NCBI GenBank assembly: GCA_045617845.1
Contig: JAZLJL010000092.1
Location: 15,715 to 79,714, forward strand
Source of the DNA: UBA1181 sp045617845
Lineage (GTDB): Bacteria > Bacteroidota > Bacteroidia > Bacteroidales > Paludibacteraceae
Direction: 5' to 3'
Length of the DNA stretch: 64,000 nucleotides
In this document: positions 45,123-53,525 of the stretch, in pieces
How the letters are laid out: every line of letters starts with the position of its first letter
How positions within the stretch are numbered: position 1 is the first letter of the stretch
The notes under the pieces: generated by a model
Databases searched by the model: none
What the model was told of the DNA's origin: nothing
The model's input: the letters and a program-made list of their open reading frames with translations, nothing else
Made by a program: the position numbers and the translations under genes

Positions 45123-46367
45123 TTATAAATCCTTATTATCAGAAGCACCATCATCAGCATTGACGCCGAAGATTTCCCTTAGGCCACCCAAATCGAATCC
45201 GAGGGAGAAACGCAAAGTGTTATCCAATGGGTTCGTCTGAGCGACTGTAATTACATATGCGGCGTTCAATTGGAAGATACTCAAGTTGAAACCGGCGCCG
45301 ACCGTGAAATATTTACGGTTACCCTTATATTTGTTCTCGTTGAAGTAACCACCTCTCACCATGAATTTCTTGTTATAGGAATACTCCAAACCGGCAGAGA
45401 GGTTAATCTCCCTCAGCTCCTCCTTGAAACCGCCGGGAGCATCGCCCAATGAAGAGAAAATACCGCCGATGGAAGTCGTTTCCTCATAATCCTTCTTAGC
45501 TTGATTATACTCGCTCTTAGTTTCATAATCGCTAGACTTTCCATAAGGGGTAGGAACCAAAAGTTTGTTCATGTCGACTGCGATCTGTAAGCGGTTATAT
45601 TCGTCGAAAGCATATTCGAAGGAACCTCCCAACCTGAAGTTCGTAGGAATGAACTGTTGAGTAGCGTCGTTATCATAGGATACCTTGTTACCGATGTTTG
45701 TGACAGCGATACCCAAGCCAGCATAAGACGTATTAGCGCCTATGGTAATAGGGCGGCGGTAAGAGAATGCGATATCCGCGCCGACTGCGGCAGCTGCGCT
45801 ATATTCATCCTTGTCGTCCACGCCATTGAACAAATCCGAATAGATAAAACGGAGCGCCACACCGGCAGACCAATATTCGGACAACAACATGGAGAAACTT
45901 CCGTCAACGGCAAATTCCTTAGGTTCAGCGGTACCTTGATAAACAGGAGTGTTTCCCCAACCAGGCTCGCCAGTCAAAGTGATTTCACCCATGGAAAAAT
46001 AACGGAACGATGCGCCCACCGCAGTTCTATCGGACAATTTATAATAGCCTGAAAGGTAAGCTAAATAGATATCGTTAACAATTTTCCTCAACCAAGGAGT
46101 GTATGAAATAGCGAAACCGCCCTTACTATCCGCTTGGGCAAACTTGGCAGGGTTCCAATATTGAGAGAAAACATCCGGACGCGTAGCCGCACCGACATCA
46201 CCCATACCACCTCCGACAGCGTCCGGGGCAATAGACAAAGAAGGGATAGCGGTTTGCAAAGGGTTATACGAAGCCCCGTTTTCGTCCGAAACAGATAATG
46301 CGCTTGCCGAGAGAGACGAGCACAAAGCCGCGGTCACCAAAACCGCACGAACATTAAAGTTTCCCAT
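45123..46367 (-). CDS. porV: T9SS outer-membrane protein PorV (LptO)
   Basis: 414 residues with a signal peptide ending near SALS. A FadL-like beta barrel starts with the hallmark SLSIAPDAVGGGMGDVGAATRPDVFSQYWNPAKFA, typical of PorV/PorQ, and has LRRP-like outer strands to a C-terminal FSLGFDLGGL. PorV shuttles T9SS cargo from the Sov translocon to the attachment complex. Cargo in this window is the CotH/lamin-tail protein at 11.8 kb. PorU, commonly next to porV, is absent here. A TAAATTTG promoter element lies at 46450-46457. Confidence 0.92.
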   Translation of the reverse strand: MGNFNVRAVLVTAALCSSLSASALSVSDENGASYNPLQTAIPSLSIAPDAVGGGMGDVGAATRPDVFSQYWNPAKFAQADSKGGFAISYTPWLRKIVNDIYLAYLSGYYKLSDRTAVGASFRYFSMGEITLTGEPGWGNTPVYQGTAEPKEFAVDGSFSMLLSEYWSAGVALRFIYSDLFNGVDDKDEYSAAAAVGADIAFSYRRPITIGANTSYAGLGIAVTNIGNKVSYDNDATQQFIPTNFRLGGSFEYAFDEYNRLQIAVDMNKLLVPTPYGKSSDYETKSEYNQAKKDYEETTSIGGIFSSLGDAPGGFKEELREINLSAGLEYSYNKKFMVRGGYFNENKYKGNRKYFTVGAGFNLSIFQLNAAYVITVAQTNPLDNTLRFSLGFDLGGLREIFGVNADDGASDNKDL

Positions 46368-46449
46368 TTATATACTATAAATTAATATTTTCTATTCCAC
46401 AACAGAAGAGTTTCCTTGTAACCCTTCTGTTTATCTAACTAAACTTATA

Positions 46450-46457
46450 CAAATTTA
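46450..46457 (-). promoter_or_regulatory. -7 promoter element of porV
   Basis: Minus-strand TAAATTTG; a TTTG occurs 23 bases upstream. Start near 46443 gives a leader of about 75 bases. Confidence 0.55.
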
Positions 46458-46499
46458 TTGCAAAGGAAAGTAAAAAAATCCAAAACACCCACATATTTT

Positions 46500-46700
46500 T
46501 TTCAACAAAAGGGAGTAGTAAAGGAGAGAAGGCATCACCAATAGACCCAAAAGGCTATTGGAGAGTTCGCCGGAAGTTCGTTCCATATCACTTTTCAAGC
46601 ACACTTTTAGGGCAATCGCCACGACTTTATCGAAGCCATTACATCCCAAAAACAGAGGAAACGGGCTTCGAATTTCCGCACGAAAAGAAGACTAAGTGAA
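46500..46700. other. Structured gene-free segment between porV and the 47-kb operon
   Basis: A stem CCAATAG / CTATTGG (46538-46544 with 46555-46561) and nearby GTTCGCCGGAAGTTCG repeats are visible. A 64-codon minus-strand reading frame spans it but has no family resemblance, no promoter and low-complexity ends, so I do not call it a gene. Function unknown. Confidence 0.3.
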
Positions 46701-46770
46701 AAATGGGGAACACATCCAAACATAAAAGAAGGACAAAAAGCACAATAATTAATTAACATACAAAAAAGAA

Positions 46771-46801
46771 TTGGCAAAAAAGCAAAGTTTCATTACCTTT
46801 G
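46771..46801 (+). promoter_or_regulatory. Strong promoter of the envelope ABC/OmpA operon
   Basis: TTG (46771-46773), 20-base spacer, TACCTTTG (46794-46801). Start near 46809 gives an unusually long leader of about 195 bases. The leader contains a hairpin CTGTGA / TCACAG (46834-46839, 46846-46851), hinting at post-transcriptional control. Confidence 0.78.
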
Positions 46802-47005
46802 CGGAAAGTGATAAATAGGCGTACTCTAAAACCCTGTGATTATTTTCACAGTCACAAGAGAGGACGGAGGGAAGGAGAAAATTTCAACAAAGAGACATTC
46901 CCTATGTGGACATCCTATTTTATTAAGGATTTTTAAGCAAGAAGAGCTTGAAGGTCCAAAGAATTTTTATTATATTCGAAAAAATAACAATAAATAGATA
47001 CGATT

Positions 47006-47764
47006 ATGAGTCTGAAAGACCTTTTCATCAAGCCGGAGAGCGATCCTAAAAAGGCGGGGAACAAACAACCCGTCAATAACAACACACGAAACACGAACCC
47101 TTCTCCGACGCATACAGCCCCATCAAGGCCAGAGCCAGAGCCAGAGCCTGCGCCACAAGAGCCGATCAGCACGATCGACATGAACTCAATCATACCGGAG
47201 CCAAGTGCGGAACAGACTGAAAATGATTCTCCCATCACGGAAATAAACAACGTGAAGAAAAAGAGGTTATGGGAGACGTTGATCAAGAGAAACCTTCCCG
47301 GTCCAGACATGTTGGAGTTGAAAAGCTACTCCGCATCCTTGGAATCGATGGGACTATCCCAAGAGAAAAGGTACGAGGCCGCCTTCAAAATGTTGAAAGC
47401 GCAATACCCGGACTTCACAAAAGACAAGTTGTTGAAATCCATCGACACCTACATCGGTTTCGTCAACGAAGAGATCGAAAGCGGAAGGAGCCAATATGCG
47501 GAGAAGCGCAGACAGACCGTCGGAGAGCAACAAAAGAAGCTCGACAACATGGTGAAAGACAACCAACAAATCGAGAAGCAGCTGGCTGAACTGCAAAAAC
47601 GCAACAAGGAACTGACCAATGAAATCGAGAAGCTGAAAGTCGAGATCACAGCGGCGACCAAGGAGATAGCGCACGACGAACAAGTGTTCATCAACTCTGC
47701 CAACAGCGTCATATGCGACCTCATCACAGACAAAAAAGAGATGTCTAACATTAATGTGGAATAA
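47006..47764 (+). CDS. Cytosolic coiled-coil protein of the envelope ABC/OmpA operon
   Basis: 252 residues, unknown family. Residues 2-10 (SLKDLFIKP) resemble SLKEMFKRP in the next protein. A disordered, proline-rich segment follows (RPEPEPEPAPQEP, 41-53), then STIDMNSIIPEPSAEQ (55-70), which resembles repeats in the operon's ATPase. Residues 85-165 are helical (KRLWETLIKRNLPGPDML, MLKAQYPDFTKDKL). Residues about 165-225 form a strong coiled coil (EQQKKLDNMVKDNQQIEKQLAELQ). No signal or membrane helix. First gene of five; likely a scaffold for the ABC complex (inference). Confidence 0.75.
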   Translation: MSLKDLFIKPESDPKKAGNKQPVNNNTRNTNPSPTHTAPSRPEPEPEPAPQEPISTIDMNSIIPEPSAEQTENDSPITEINNVKKKRLWETLIKRNLPGPDMLELKSYSASLESMGLSQEKRYEAAFKMLKAQYPDFTKDKLLKSIDTYIGFVNEEIESGRSQYAEKRRQTVGEQQKKLDNMVKDNQQIEKQLAELQKRNKELTNEIEKLKVEITAATKEIAHDEQVFINSANSVICDLITDKKEMSNINVE

Positions 47765-47792
47765 TAATTTATAATAATTAACGACAATAAAA

Positions 47793-48851
47793 ATGGATAG
47801 CAATTTATTCGACAACAATTCAGAGAATTCAAGCAACTCAACGCCAGTCTCCCTCAAAGAGATGTTCAAAAGACCTGGAGGAACGTTCGCTAAAATCACG
47901 GCAGTAGGCGCCGCATTAGGATTGGGCTACCTATTCACCAAAGCATTGCCTTTCTTAGTTGCCGCAGCGGCAAACACTCTTGTGCTGATTGTGGAAATCG
48001 TGGCGATCGTGGGCATCTTGGCAGTATTGCTCAATAAGAACACATGGAAATGGATTTCCTTGTTCTGGCTCCACCTCAACAGGAAAATCGTCGGCATGTT
48101 CGTGAAGATAGACCCTATCTCCATCCTTGAGAACTCCATCCACAAGATGAAGGACAAACTGAACACCGTACACGAGAACGTGACCAAGTTGAGAACGATC
48201 CTCGTGAGCATGAACGGGAAACTAGACTCCTACAAACAACAACAAGACGACAACATCCGTAAGCTCAAGAAACGCAAGGAGCAGTTGGCTAACAGCAGTA
48301 GCATGACACCGAACGAGAAGTTGAAGATCCAAATGAGCATCAGCAACCTCAGCAACGACATCGCCCAATTGGACACCATCATCGAGAGCCAAAAGAAACG
48401 TATCGAGACATCAAAGAAATACCAGGAAGTCATGGAAAGGTTGGAGACGATCGCGGAGGCAAAAGTCGAGAGGTCTTCCCTCGAACTCAAGAGGACGAAG
48501 GACGCTTACGAATCGGCAAAAGAACAACGCAGTGCATTGAAAACCATCTCAAGCATCATGAAGGGCGACTCACAGAGCCTCGAAGAGGAAATGGCCATCG
48601 AGCACATCACCAACACCATCAACTCCAGCGTCGCTGAGATGGAGGGATTCATCAACGATTCCGACGGCATCCTCGAGAACTACAACTTGGAGTCGGCCGT
48701 GAACGAAGACCGCGTGGAGGATATCTTGAAAAAATATGGTCAAGAGGATTCCTTCTCTTCATTCAGCGAAGACGCCAAAATCGACTCCAACAGTTTCGGC
48801 ACGGTAAAAGAGAAAGAAACTGTGACGGTAGAGAGAAACAAATGGTGTTAA
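47793..48851 (+). CDS. Membrane-anchored coiled-coil protein, loosely PspA-like
   Basis: 352 residues. N-terminal motif SLKEMFKRPGG (20-30), then two hydrophobic segments (about 35-55 and 57-81) forming a membrane hairpin. A long charged coiled coil follows (about 110-275) opening KIDPISILENSIHKMKDKL, whose DP plus amphipathic-helix plus coiled-coil order recalls PspA/ESCRT-III proteins. The resemblance is by eye only. The tail is acidic (YGQEDSFSSFSEDAK). It begins 28 bases after the first gene. Probably a cytosolic coiled coil tethered to the inner membrane that contacts the first protein or the transporter. Confidence 0.75.
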   Translation: MDSNLFDNNSENSSNSTPVSLKEMFKRPGGTFAKITAVGAALGLGYLFTKALPFLVAAAANTLVLIVEIVAIVGILAVLLNKNTWKWISLFWLHLNRKIVGMFVKIDPISILENSIHKMKDKLNTVHENVTKLRTILVSMNGKLDSYKQQQDDNIRKLKKRKEQLANSSSMTPNEKLKIQMSISNLSNDIAQLDTIIESQKKRIETSKKYQEVMERLETIAEAKVERSSLELKRTKDAYESAKEQRSALKTISSIMKGDSQSLEEEMAIEHITNTINSSVAEMEGFINDSDGILENYNLESAVNEDRVEDILKKYGQEDSFSSFSEDAKIDSNSFGTVKEKETVTVERNKWC

Positions 48852-48887
48852 TCAAGTAATAATAACAACTAAATACAACGATAAATT

Positions 48888-50456
48888 ATGGGCTTTTTCA
48901 ACAGATTAACATTTTTAGGAAGATTTTGCATCATCGGCGGAATCGCGGCTGTCATCTGCGCCATTCTATATTTCACAGGCGTGATGAAAGGCTGTACAAG
49001 CGATAATGGAGACAACAAGAATGGCAGTTCCTTGCCATCAATCAGTTCCTTGACCAAAAAAAAGGACAAATACGACGCAACCCTTATCGTAAACCCTTAC
49101 ACTGGGTTCTCTCCTATCGTTTGGGGTAATGGTGGAACAGAACCGGCTGACGGCTCTTTCTTCGAGAAGAACTACGACTTGAAACTTAAGATCGTCATCA
49201 TGGACGATTTCGACGCAGCACGTTCCGCACTGAAGAACGATGACGCTCAAATCGAATACTGCACATTGGACGCACTTCCTGTGGAAATGGGTTCAAGCGG
49301 AACGATGACGGACATGAAGTACTTCATGCTCCTCAACTTCAGCGCAGGAGCTGACGCACTCGTAGCCAACGCAGCTGTTCAAAAGATTACAGACTTGAAA
49401 GGTAAAAGGGTTGCTTATGCGGAAGGTACCGCATCCCACACCTTGTTGATCAACGCATTGGAAACGTCAAGTTTGTCTATGGACGACATCCAATCATACA
49501 AAGTGGCATCCGGTATCGACGCAGCACAAGCGTTCAAGGCTAAGCAAGTGGACTGCGCCGCAGTTTGGAGTCCGGACGATGTAGATTGCATCAACTCATT
49601 CAAGGGAGCTCACCTCCTCACCTCTACCGCTCAATCCAACATGTTGGTTTCCGATGGTCTCATCGCAAAGAAAGAGTGGTTGGAGAACAACAAGGATCTT
49701 GCGGCAAAGATTGTGGAGGCTATCCTCGCAGCCAACTCGGAAGTTAGCAACAACAAAAAGGTATTCGACGAAGCCGCTCGCGTGTTCGCCAAGGAATTTG
49801 AGACTGACGTAGACTTCGCCCGCGCATCCAGCGCCACCATCAACTACGCCACTCTAAACGACGAGATGAATTGGTTAGGTCTTAACACTGAATACTCAGG
49901 AATGACTGGAGAGCGTATCTACTCAAAGATGTCGCGCACCTACTCTGGTCTCGGGCTCTGCAAATCGGTATTGCCTTGGTCCAAAATCGCTTACACCGAC
50001 ATTGTTGAAGCTGTTTACGCAAAGAACAACTTAAAGAACGACCAAAGCGACAAAGGAACAGCCGAGAAGGAATTCGAAGCTCCTACCGTAAAGGAAGAGA
50101 AAGCGGAAGCATTCTCCAACAAAAAGGTGACCATTAACTTCCCTACGGGCGAATATTCATTGGACAACGATGCGCGCGCCACCATCGACCGTGAATTCGT
50201 GGACATCATCCAAAGCTACGCCAACACACGTATCCGTATCGAAGGAAACACGGACGCGACCGGAAACTATAGGGCAAACGTGGAACTTTCCAAGAAAAGA
50301 GCTCAATCGGTTGTCGACTATCTCGTACAAGAATACAAAATCGGACGCAACAGATTCGTGGTTGTAGGAAACGGTCCTAAGCACGCCAACGAAGACGGCG
50401 TAACTGGTTCCAACGAGAATTACCGCACCACAGACTTGCAATTGATTGCAGAATGA
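48888..50456 (+). CDS. Membrane-tethered ABC substrate-binding protein fused to an OmpA peptidoglycan-binding domain
   Basis: 522 residues. A membrane helix (about 10-32) serves as an uncleaved anchor. Residues about 62-370 are a SsuA/TauA/NMT1-like type II periplasmic binding fold (ATLIVNPYTGFSPIVWGNGG, LKGKRVAYAEGTASHTLL, VDCAAVWSPDD). Residues about 405-520 are an OmpA-like domain (VTINFPTGEYSLDN, EGNTDATGNYRANVELSKKRAQSVVDYL, NENYRTTDLQL) that keeps the Asp and Arg used to hold diaminopimelate. The binding domain would thus be held between inner membrane and cell wall. The gene has GGT/GCT-rich codons, suggesting high expression. A terminator-like hairpin separates it from the permease gene. 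Confidence 0.9.
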   Translation: MGFFNRLTFLGRFCIIGGIAAVICAILYFTGVMKGCTSDNGDNKNGSSLPSISSLTKKKDKYDATLIVNPYTGFSPIVWGNGGTEPADGSFFEKNYDLKLKIVIMDDFDAARSALKNDDAQIEYCTLDALPVEMGSSGTMTDMKYFMLLNFSAGADALVANAAVQKITDLKGKRVAYAEGTASHTLLINALETSSLSMDDIQSYKVASGIDAAQAFKAKQVDCAAVWSPDDVDCINSFKGAHLLTSTAQSNMLVSDGLIAKKEWLENNKDLAAKIVEAILAANSEVSNNKKVFDEAARVFAKEFETDVDFARASSATINYATLNDEMNWLGLNTEYSGMTGERIYSKMSRTYSGLGLCKSVLPWSKIAYTDIVEAVYAKNNLKNDQSDKGTAEKEFEAPTVKEEKAEAFSNKKVTINFPTGEYSLDNDARATIDREFVDIIQSYANTRIRIEGNTDATGNYRANVELSKKRAQSVVDYLVQEYKIGRNRFVVVGNGPKHANEDGVTGSNENYRTTDLQLIAE

Positions 50457-50471
50457 TAAAGTAATAATCAT

Positions 50472-50498
50472 GGAGTATAGGTTTGTAGCCTATACTCC
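50472..50498 (+). terminator. Terminator-like hairpin inside the operon, after the substrate-binding gene
   Basis: Perfect 10-bp stem GGAGTATAGG / CCTATACTCC, 7-base loop, then TTAATTTTTTTT. No promoter consensus is seen between it and the permease gene (ATG 50528), so it probably attenuates rather than ends transcription. Confidence 0.85.
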
Positions 50499-50527
50499 TT
50501 AATTTTTTTTAGAGAGTATTTATTATC

Positions 50528-51334
50528 ATGAAAGAACTATTCAAATTCGGAGGGAATTTATCAGCAAAGGATTCTCTCATCACAGGAATCGTCGGAGGAA
50601 TCGTTCTAATAATCATCTGGTATATTGTCACCGCGTTAGAATGGATATCACCAAAAATTCTACCGAATCCGGTGGATGTTTTAAAAGCGATACCAACACT
50701 AATTTCAGAGAGGAATTTATTCGGCAACATCGGTTACACAGTAGGACTCAACTTCGTAGGATATGTCATCGCATTGGCCATCGCCATACCGATGGGCTTC
50801 GCCATAGGAATTTTTCCTATTCTACGTGCCATGTTTCAAAAACCTTTCGAAGCGATCCGTTTCTTGCCTTTACCGGCAGTAAGCGGAATCATGATAGCGA
50901 CTTTAGGATTAGGTTTTAAAATGAAGGCAGGTTTCTTGGCCTTAGGTATTTTGATATACATTTTACCGGTGGTCACCCAAAAAGTACTAGACCTACAGAA
51001 TCCTAACAACCCGAAGGACAACGTTTATCTACAGACTGCGACCACAATCGGCATGAGCAACTGGCAAAAGTTCAAGTTCGTCTACTTCCCATTCGTCATG
51101 TCCAGCGTCTATAGCGACATCCGCGGATTGGTAGCCATCTCATACACTTACGTGACCATTGCAGAAAATTTGAACAGGGAAGGCGGTATCGGCGCCTGCA
51201 TCCAAATCATGACCCGTCAAAGTTCTATTGACTGTGTCTATGCTTTGCTGATGATCATCATCGCGATTGGTATCATCCAAGACTACATCCTCAGGAAATG
51301 CGAGCCTCTAATTTTCAAACATCATCGTCCTTAA
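50528..51334 (+). CDS. ABC transporter permease, SsuC/TauC-like
   Basis: 268 residues with about six membrane helices of the BPD_transp_1 fold. N-terminus MKELFKFGGNLSAK resembles the KEMFKRPGG and KDLFIKP starts of the operon's other proteins. Features include ILPNPVDVLKAIPTL after helix 1 (typical of nitrate/taurine-type permeases), and the coupling (EAA-like) loop TATTIGMSNWQKFKFVYFP, where the usual Glu-Ala-Ala is Thr-Ala-Thr but the Gly is kept. It would dimerise and pair with the following ATPase and the tethered binding protein. Confidence 0.9.
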   Translation: MKELFKFGGNLSAKDSLITGIVGGIVLIIIWYIVTALEWISPKILPNPVDVLKAIPTLISERNLFGNIGYTVGLNFVGYVIALAIAIPMGFAIGIFPILRAMFQKPFEAIRFLPLPAVSGIMIATLGLGFKMKAGFLALGILIYILPVVTQKVLDLQNPNNPKDNVYLQTATTIGMSNWQKFKFVYFPFVMSSVYSDIRGLVAISYTYVTIAENLNREGGIGACIQIMTRQSSIDCVYALLMIIIAIGIIQDYILRKCEPLIFKHHRP

Positions 51335-51347
51335 TACCCGAATAATC

Positions 51348-52349
51348 ATGGAAAGAAACAATATAGATATCGACAGTCTAATGAAGCACGACACGGCAGA
51401 GGAGAATCCACAAGACGATAACCTTGTCGAAACAACAGGATCGACCATCGACATCGATTCGCTGATGGGTAGTTCAGACGCAGAAGAATCCTCTTTCGAA
51501 GAGAAGGAAGACAGCAATAAGATCGAGAATAGCTCTCAAAACAGGAAAGAAGGCTTGGTGGATGTCATCAGACTCCGCAACATCACCCACATCTTCAACA
51601 AAGGAGAGAAGGACGAGTACAAACTTTTCGAGAACTTCAACCTCACCATCCCGGACATACCGAACCAAGGACAACTCGTCTCCATCATGGGAGCTTCCGG
51701 CTGCGGTAAATCACAGATGTTGAAGGTAATCTCCGGACTCAACAAGTTCAACGAGGGAACAGTTGAGATCTATGGAGAAAAGCTTTCTGAAGACCACCAC
51801 TTCCCAATGGTGTTCCAAACCTACAGCAACTTCGAGTGGTACACCGTGCTGCAAAACGTAATGTTGCCTATGCTCGTCAGAGGTGTTGACAAGGCTACCG
51901 CGGAAAAGAAAGCGAAGGAGCTCTTAAAAAACGTTGGATTGGAAGACCACATGGACAAATATCCGGCAAAGCTTAGCGGTGGACAACAACAAAGGGTCGC
52001 TATCGCGAGATGTCTAGCCTGCGAGTCCCAAATCATCCTATTCGACGAAGCGACGGGCGCCTTGGACATCAAGATGAAACGCGAGGTACAAAACATCATC
52101 CTAAAGATTTTCTACGGAATGAAATTGGATCCGACCATCATCAACGTCTCCCACAGCATCGAAGAAGTTTGCTACATCAGCAATAAAGTGTTCATTCTAC
52201 AAGCCAACCCTTGCAGAATCTACAAAGAAATAGATATCCATTATACGGGCGAAGACGAAAAACCACGAGGAGAGTGGATATTCGACACCCAGGAATACGC
52301 GAACTACGTAAAGCAGATAACGGCTTATATGGACGAAATCTGCAAATAA
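51348..52349 (+). CDS. ABC transporter ATPase, SsuB/TauB-like, with acidic N-terminal extension
   Basis: 333 residues. The first about 70 are an acidic, disordered extension with two copies of IDIDSLM (6-12 and 34-40), each followed by an AEE/AEES patch. The ATPase core has Walker A GASGCGKSQ (Gln after the Ser where Thr is usual), a Q-loop in MVFQTYSNFEWY, signature LSGGQQQR, Walker B IILFDEATGALD and H-loop VSHSIEEV, so it should be active. It starts 13 bases after the permease gene and ends before a strong terminator. Confidence 0.92.
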   Translation: MERNNIDIDSLMKHDTAEENPQDDNLVETTGSTIDIDSLMGSSDAEESSFEEKEDSNKIENSSQNRKEGLVDVIRLRNITHIFNKGEKDEYKLFENFNLTIPDIPNQGQLVSIMGASGCGKSQMLKVISGLNKFNEGTVEIYGEKLSEDHHFPMVFQTYSNFEWYTVLQNVMLPMLVRGVDKATAEKKAKELLKNVGLEDHMDKYPAKLSGGQQQRVAIARCLACESQIILFDEATGALDIKMKREVQNIILKIFYGMKLDPTIINVSHSIEEVCYISNKVFILQANPCRIYKEIDIHYTGEDEKPRGEWIFDTQEYANYVKQITAYMDEICK

Positions 52350-52370
52350 CGTCTAATATTTTCACAACAA

Positions 52371-52402
52371 CGAAGCCGGAGGGGAATACACTTCCGGCTT
52401 CG
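52371..52402 (+). terminator. Terminator ending the ABC/OmpA operon
   Basis: Perfect 10-bp stem CGAAGCCGGA / TCCGGCTTCG with a 12-base loop, followed by TTTGG. Confidence 0.88.
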
Positions 52403-52459
52403 TTTGGTTATGGGAAGTAAACATATAGATTATCAGCAAATTGCTTTTACGGGAAAACT

Positions 52460-52491
52460 TTTGCGAGGAATATAGGAAATTCGTAAATTTG
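52460..52491 (+). promoter_or_regulatory. Promoter of the voltage-gated channel gene
   Basis: TTTG (52460-52463), 20-base spacer, TAAATTTG (52484-52491): near-perfect consensus. Start near 52498, leader about 75 bases. Confidence 0.8.
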
Positions 52492-52572
52492 GGAACCAAT
52501 CTTCACTAACATTGTGTCACAGGCAATAGATTGGTAATAAAACAATTGCGAAAAAAGCACACATTAAAGAGC

Positions 52573-53445
52573 ATGGCAAAAGCGCTCCGGGACATATTCT
52601 TGAACAACAAACTCATTCTGTTCGTCATTCTCCTCAACACGGTCATCATCTTTTTGGAGGAGAGCAATGCGCCATGGGGTTGGTTGGACTTCGCCGACTT
52701 CGCCTGCACGATATTCTTCTTGGTGGAAATGGTGGTGAAAATGAGGGAATACGGCTTCTCGGAGTATTGGAAACGCGGATGGAACAAGATGGACGGATGT
52801 CTGGTAATCCTCAGTCTACCCTCCATCATCCAATACATCTTCTCCATCGAGATGATAGATCTATCCTACCTCCTTGCGCTAAGAATGCTGCGATTGCTGA
52901 GACTATTCAAAACGCTACATTTTTTCCCAAGCATCATCAAAGTGGTGACAGGGTTCAAGCTGGCCTTAAAACAGTCATACGCCGTGTTGATGAGTTTCTT
53001 CATCATCATCGTCGTCTTCGGGCTCATCAACAAGAACCTATTCGCGGACATCGCGCCCGAATATTTCGGCACACCTTTCCGCTCCATCTACTCAGTCTTC
53101 CGGATGTTCACCATAGAAGGCTGGTATGAGATACCCGACGCCATCGCGAAAGCGACCTCTCCCCTCATCGGCAAATTGTCCGTCATCTACCTCTGCGGAC
53201 TGCTCATCACAGGCGGAATCATCGGCATGTCGTTCATCAACTCCATCTTCGTGGACGCCATGGTAAGCGACAACAACGACGACATGAAGGTACAACTCGA
53301 CAATATAGAGAAACAATTGGACGAACTGAAAAAGATGCTAAAAGAAAAAGAGAATACCACAAACGATAAAGCCACGCGAAACGGACGCAAATCATTCAAG
53401 CACAACAAAAACCAAGAGAAAATATCACTACCGAAGCACAAATAA
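52573..53445 (+). CDS. Bacterial voltage-gated cation channel (NaVBac/CavMr-like)
   Basis: The start at MAKALRDIFLNNKL gives 290 residues. Six membrane helices of one ion_trans unit: S1 (13-30), S2 (38-57), S3 (71-91), S4 (98-117) with regularly spaced R104, R107, R110, K113, then S5 (about 135-155) and S6 (200-228). The pore loop reads MFTIEGW (T180, E182, W184). NaChBac-type sodium channels have TLESW; the Ca-selective CavMr has TLEGW, with Gly in place of Ser. A C-terminal coiled coil (240-262) and basic tail follow, as in tetrameric NaVBac channels. Ca selectivity is an inference from the Gly. Confidence 0.9.
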   Translation: MAKALRDIFLNNKLILFVILLNTVIIFLEESNAPWGWLDFADFACTIFFLVEMVVKMREYGFSEYWKRGWNKMDGCLVILSLPSIIQYIFSIEMIDLSYLLALRMLRLLRLFKTLHFFPSIIKVVTGFKLALKQSYAVLMSFFIIIVVFGLINKNLFADIAPEYFGTPFRSIYSVFRMFTIEGWYEIPDAIAKATSPLIGKLSVIYLCGLLITGGIIGMSFINSIFVDAMVSDNNDDMKVQLDNIEKQLDELKKMLKEKENTTNDKATRNGRKSFKHNKNQEKISLPKHK

Positions 53446-53482
53446 AAAGGGAAAACGACAAGAAAGTTCCCCAAAAAATGCA

Positions 53483-53490
53483 TAACTTTG
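53483..53490 (+). promoter_or_regulatory. -7 promoter element of rlmD
   Basis: TAACTTTG, consensus match. Start near 53497, leader about 30 bases. Confidence 0.65.
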
Positions 53491-53525
53491 CAAAATAAAA
53501 GCGAATAAAAAATCTAGAATAATTT

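Noticed and set aside
46455..46649. 64-codon minus-strand frame between porV and the 47-kb operon
   Set aside because: Covers the likely porV promoter, low-complexity C-terminus, no homology recognised.
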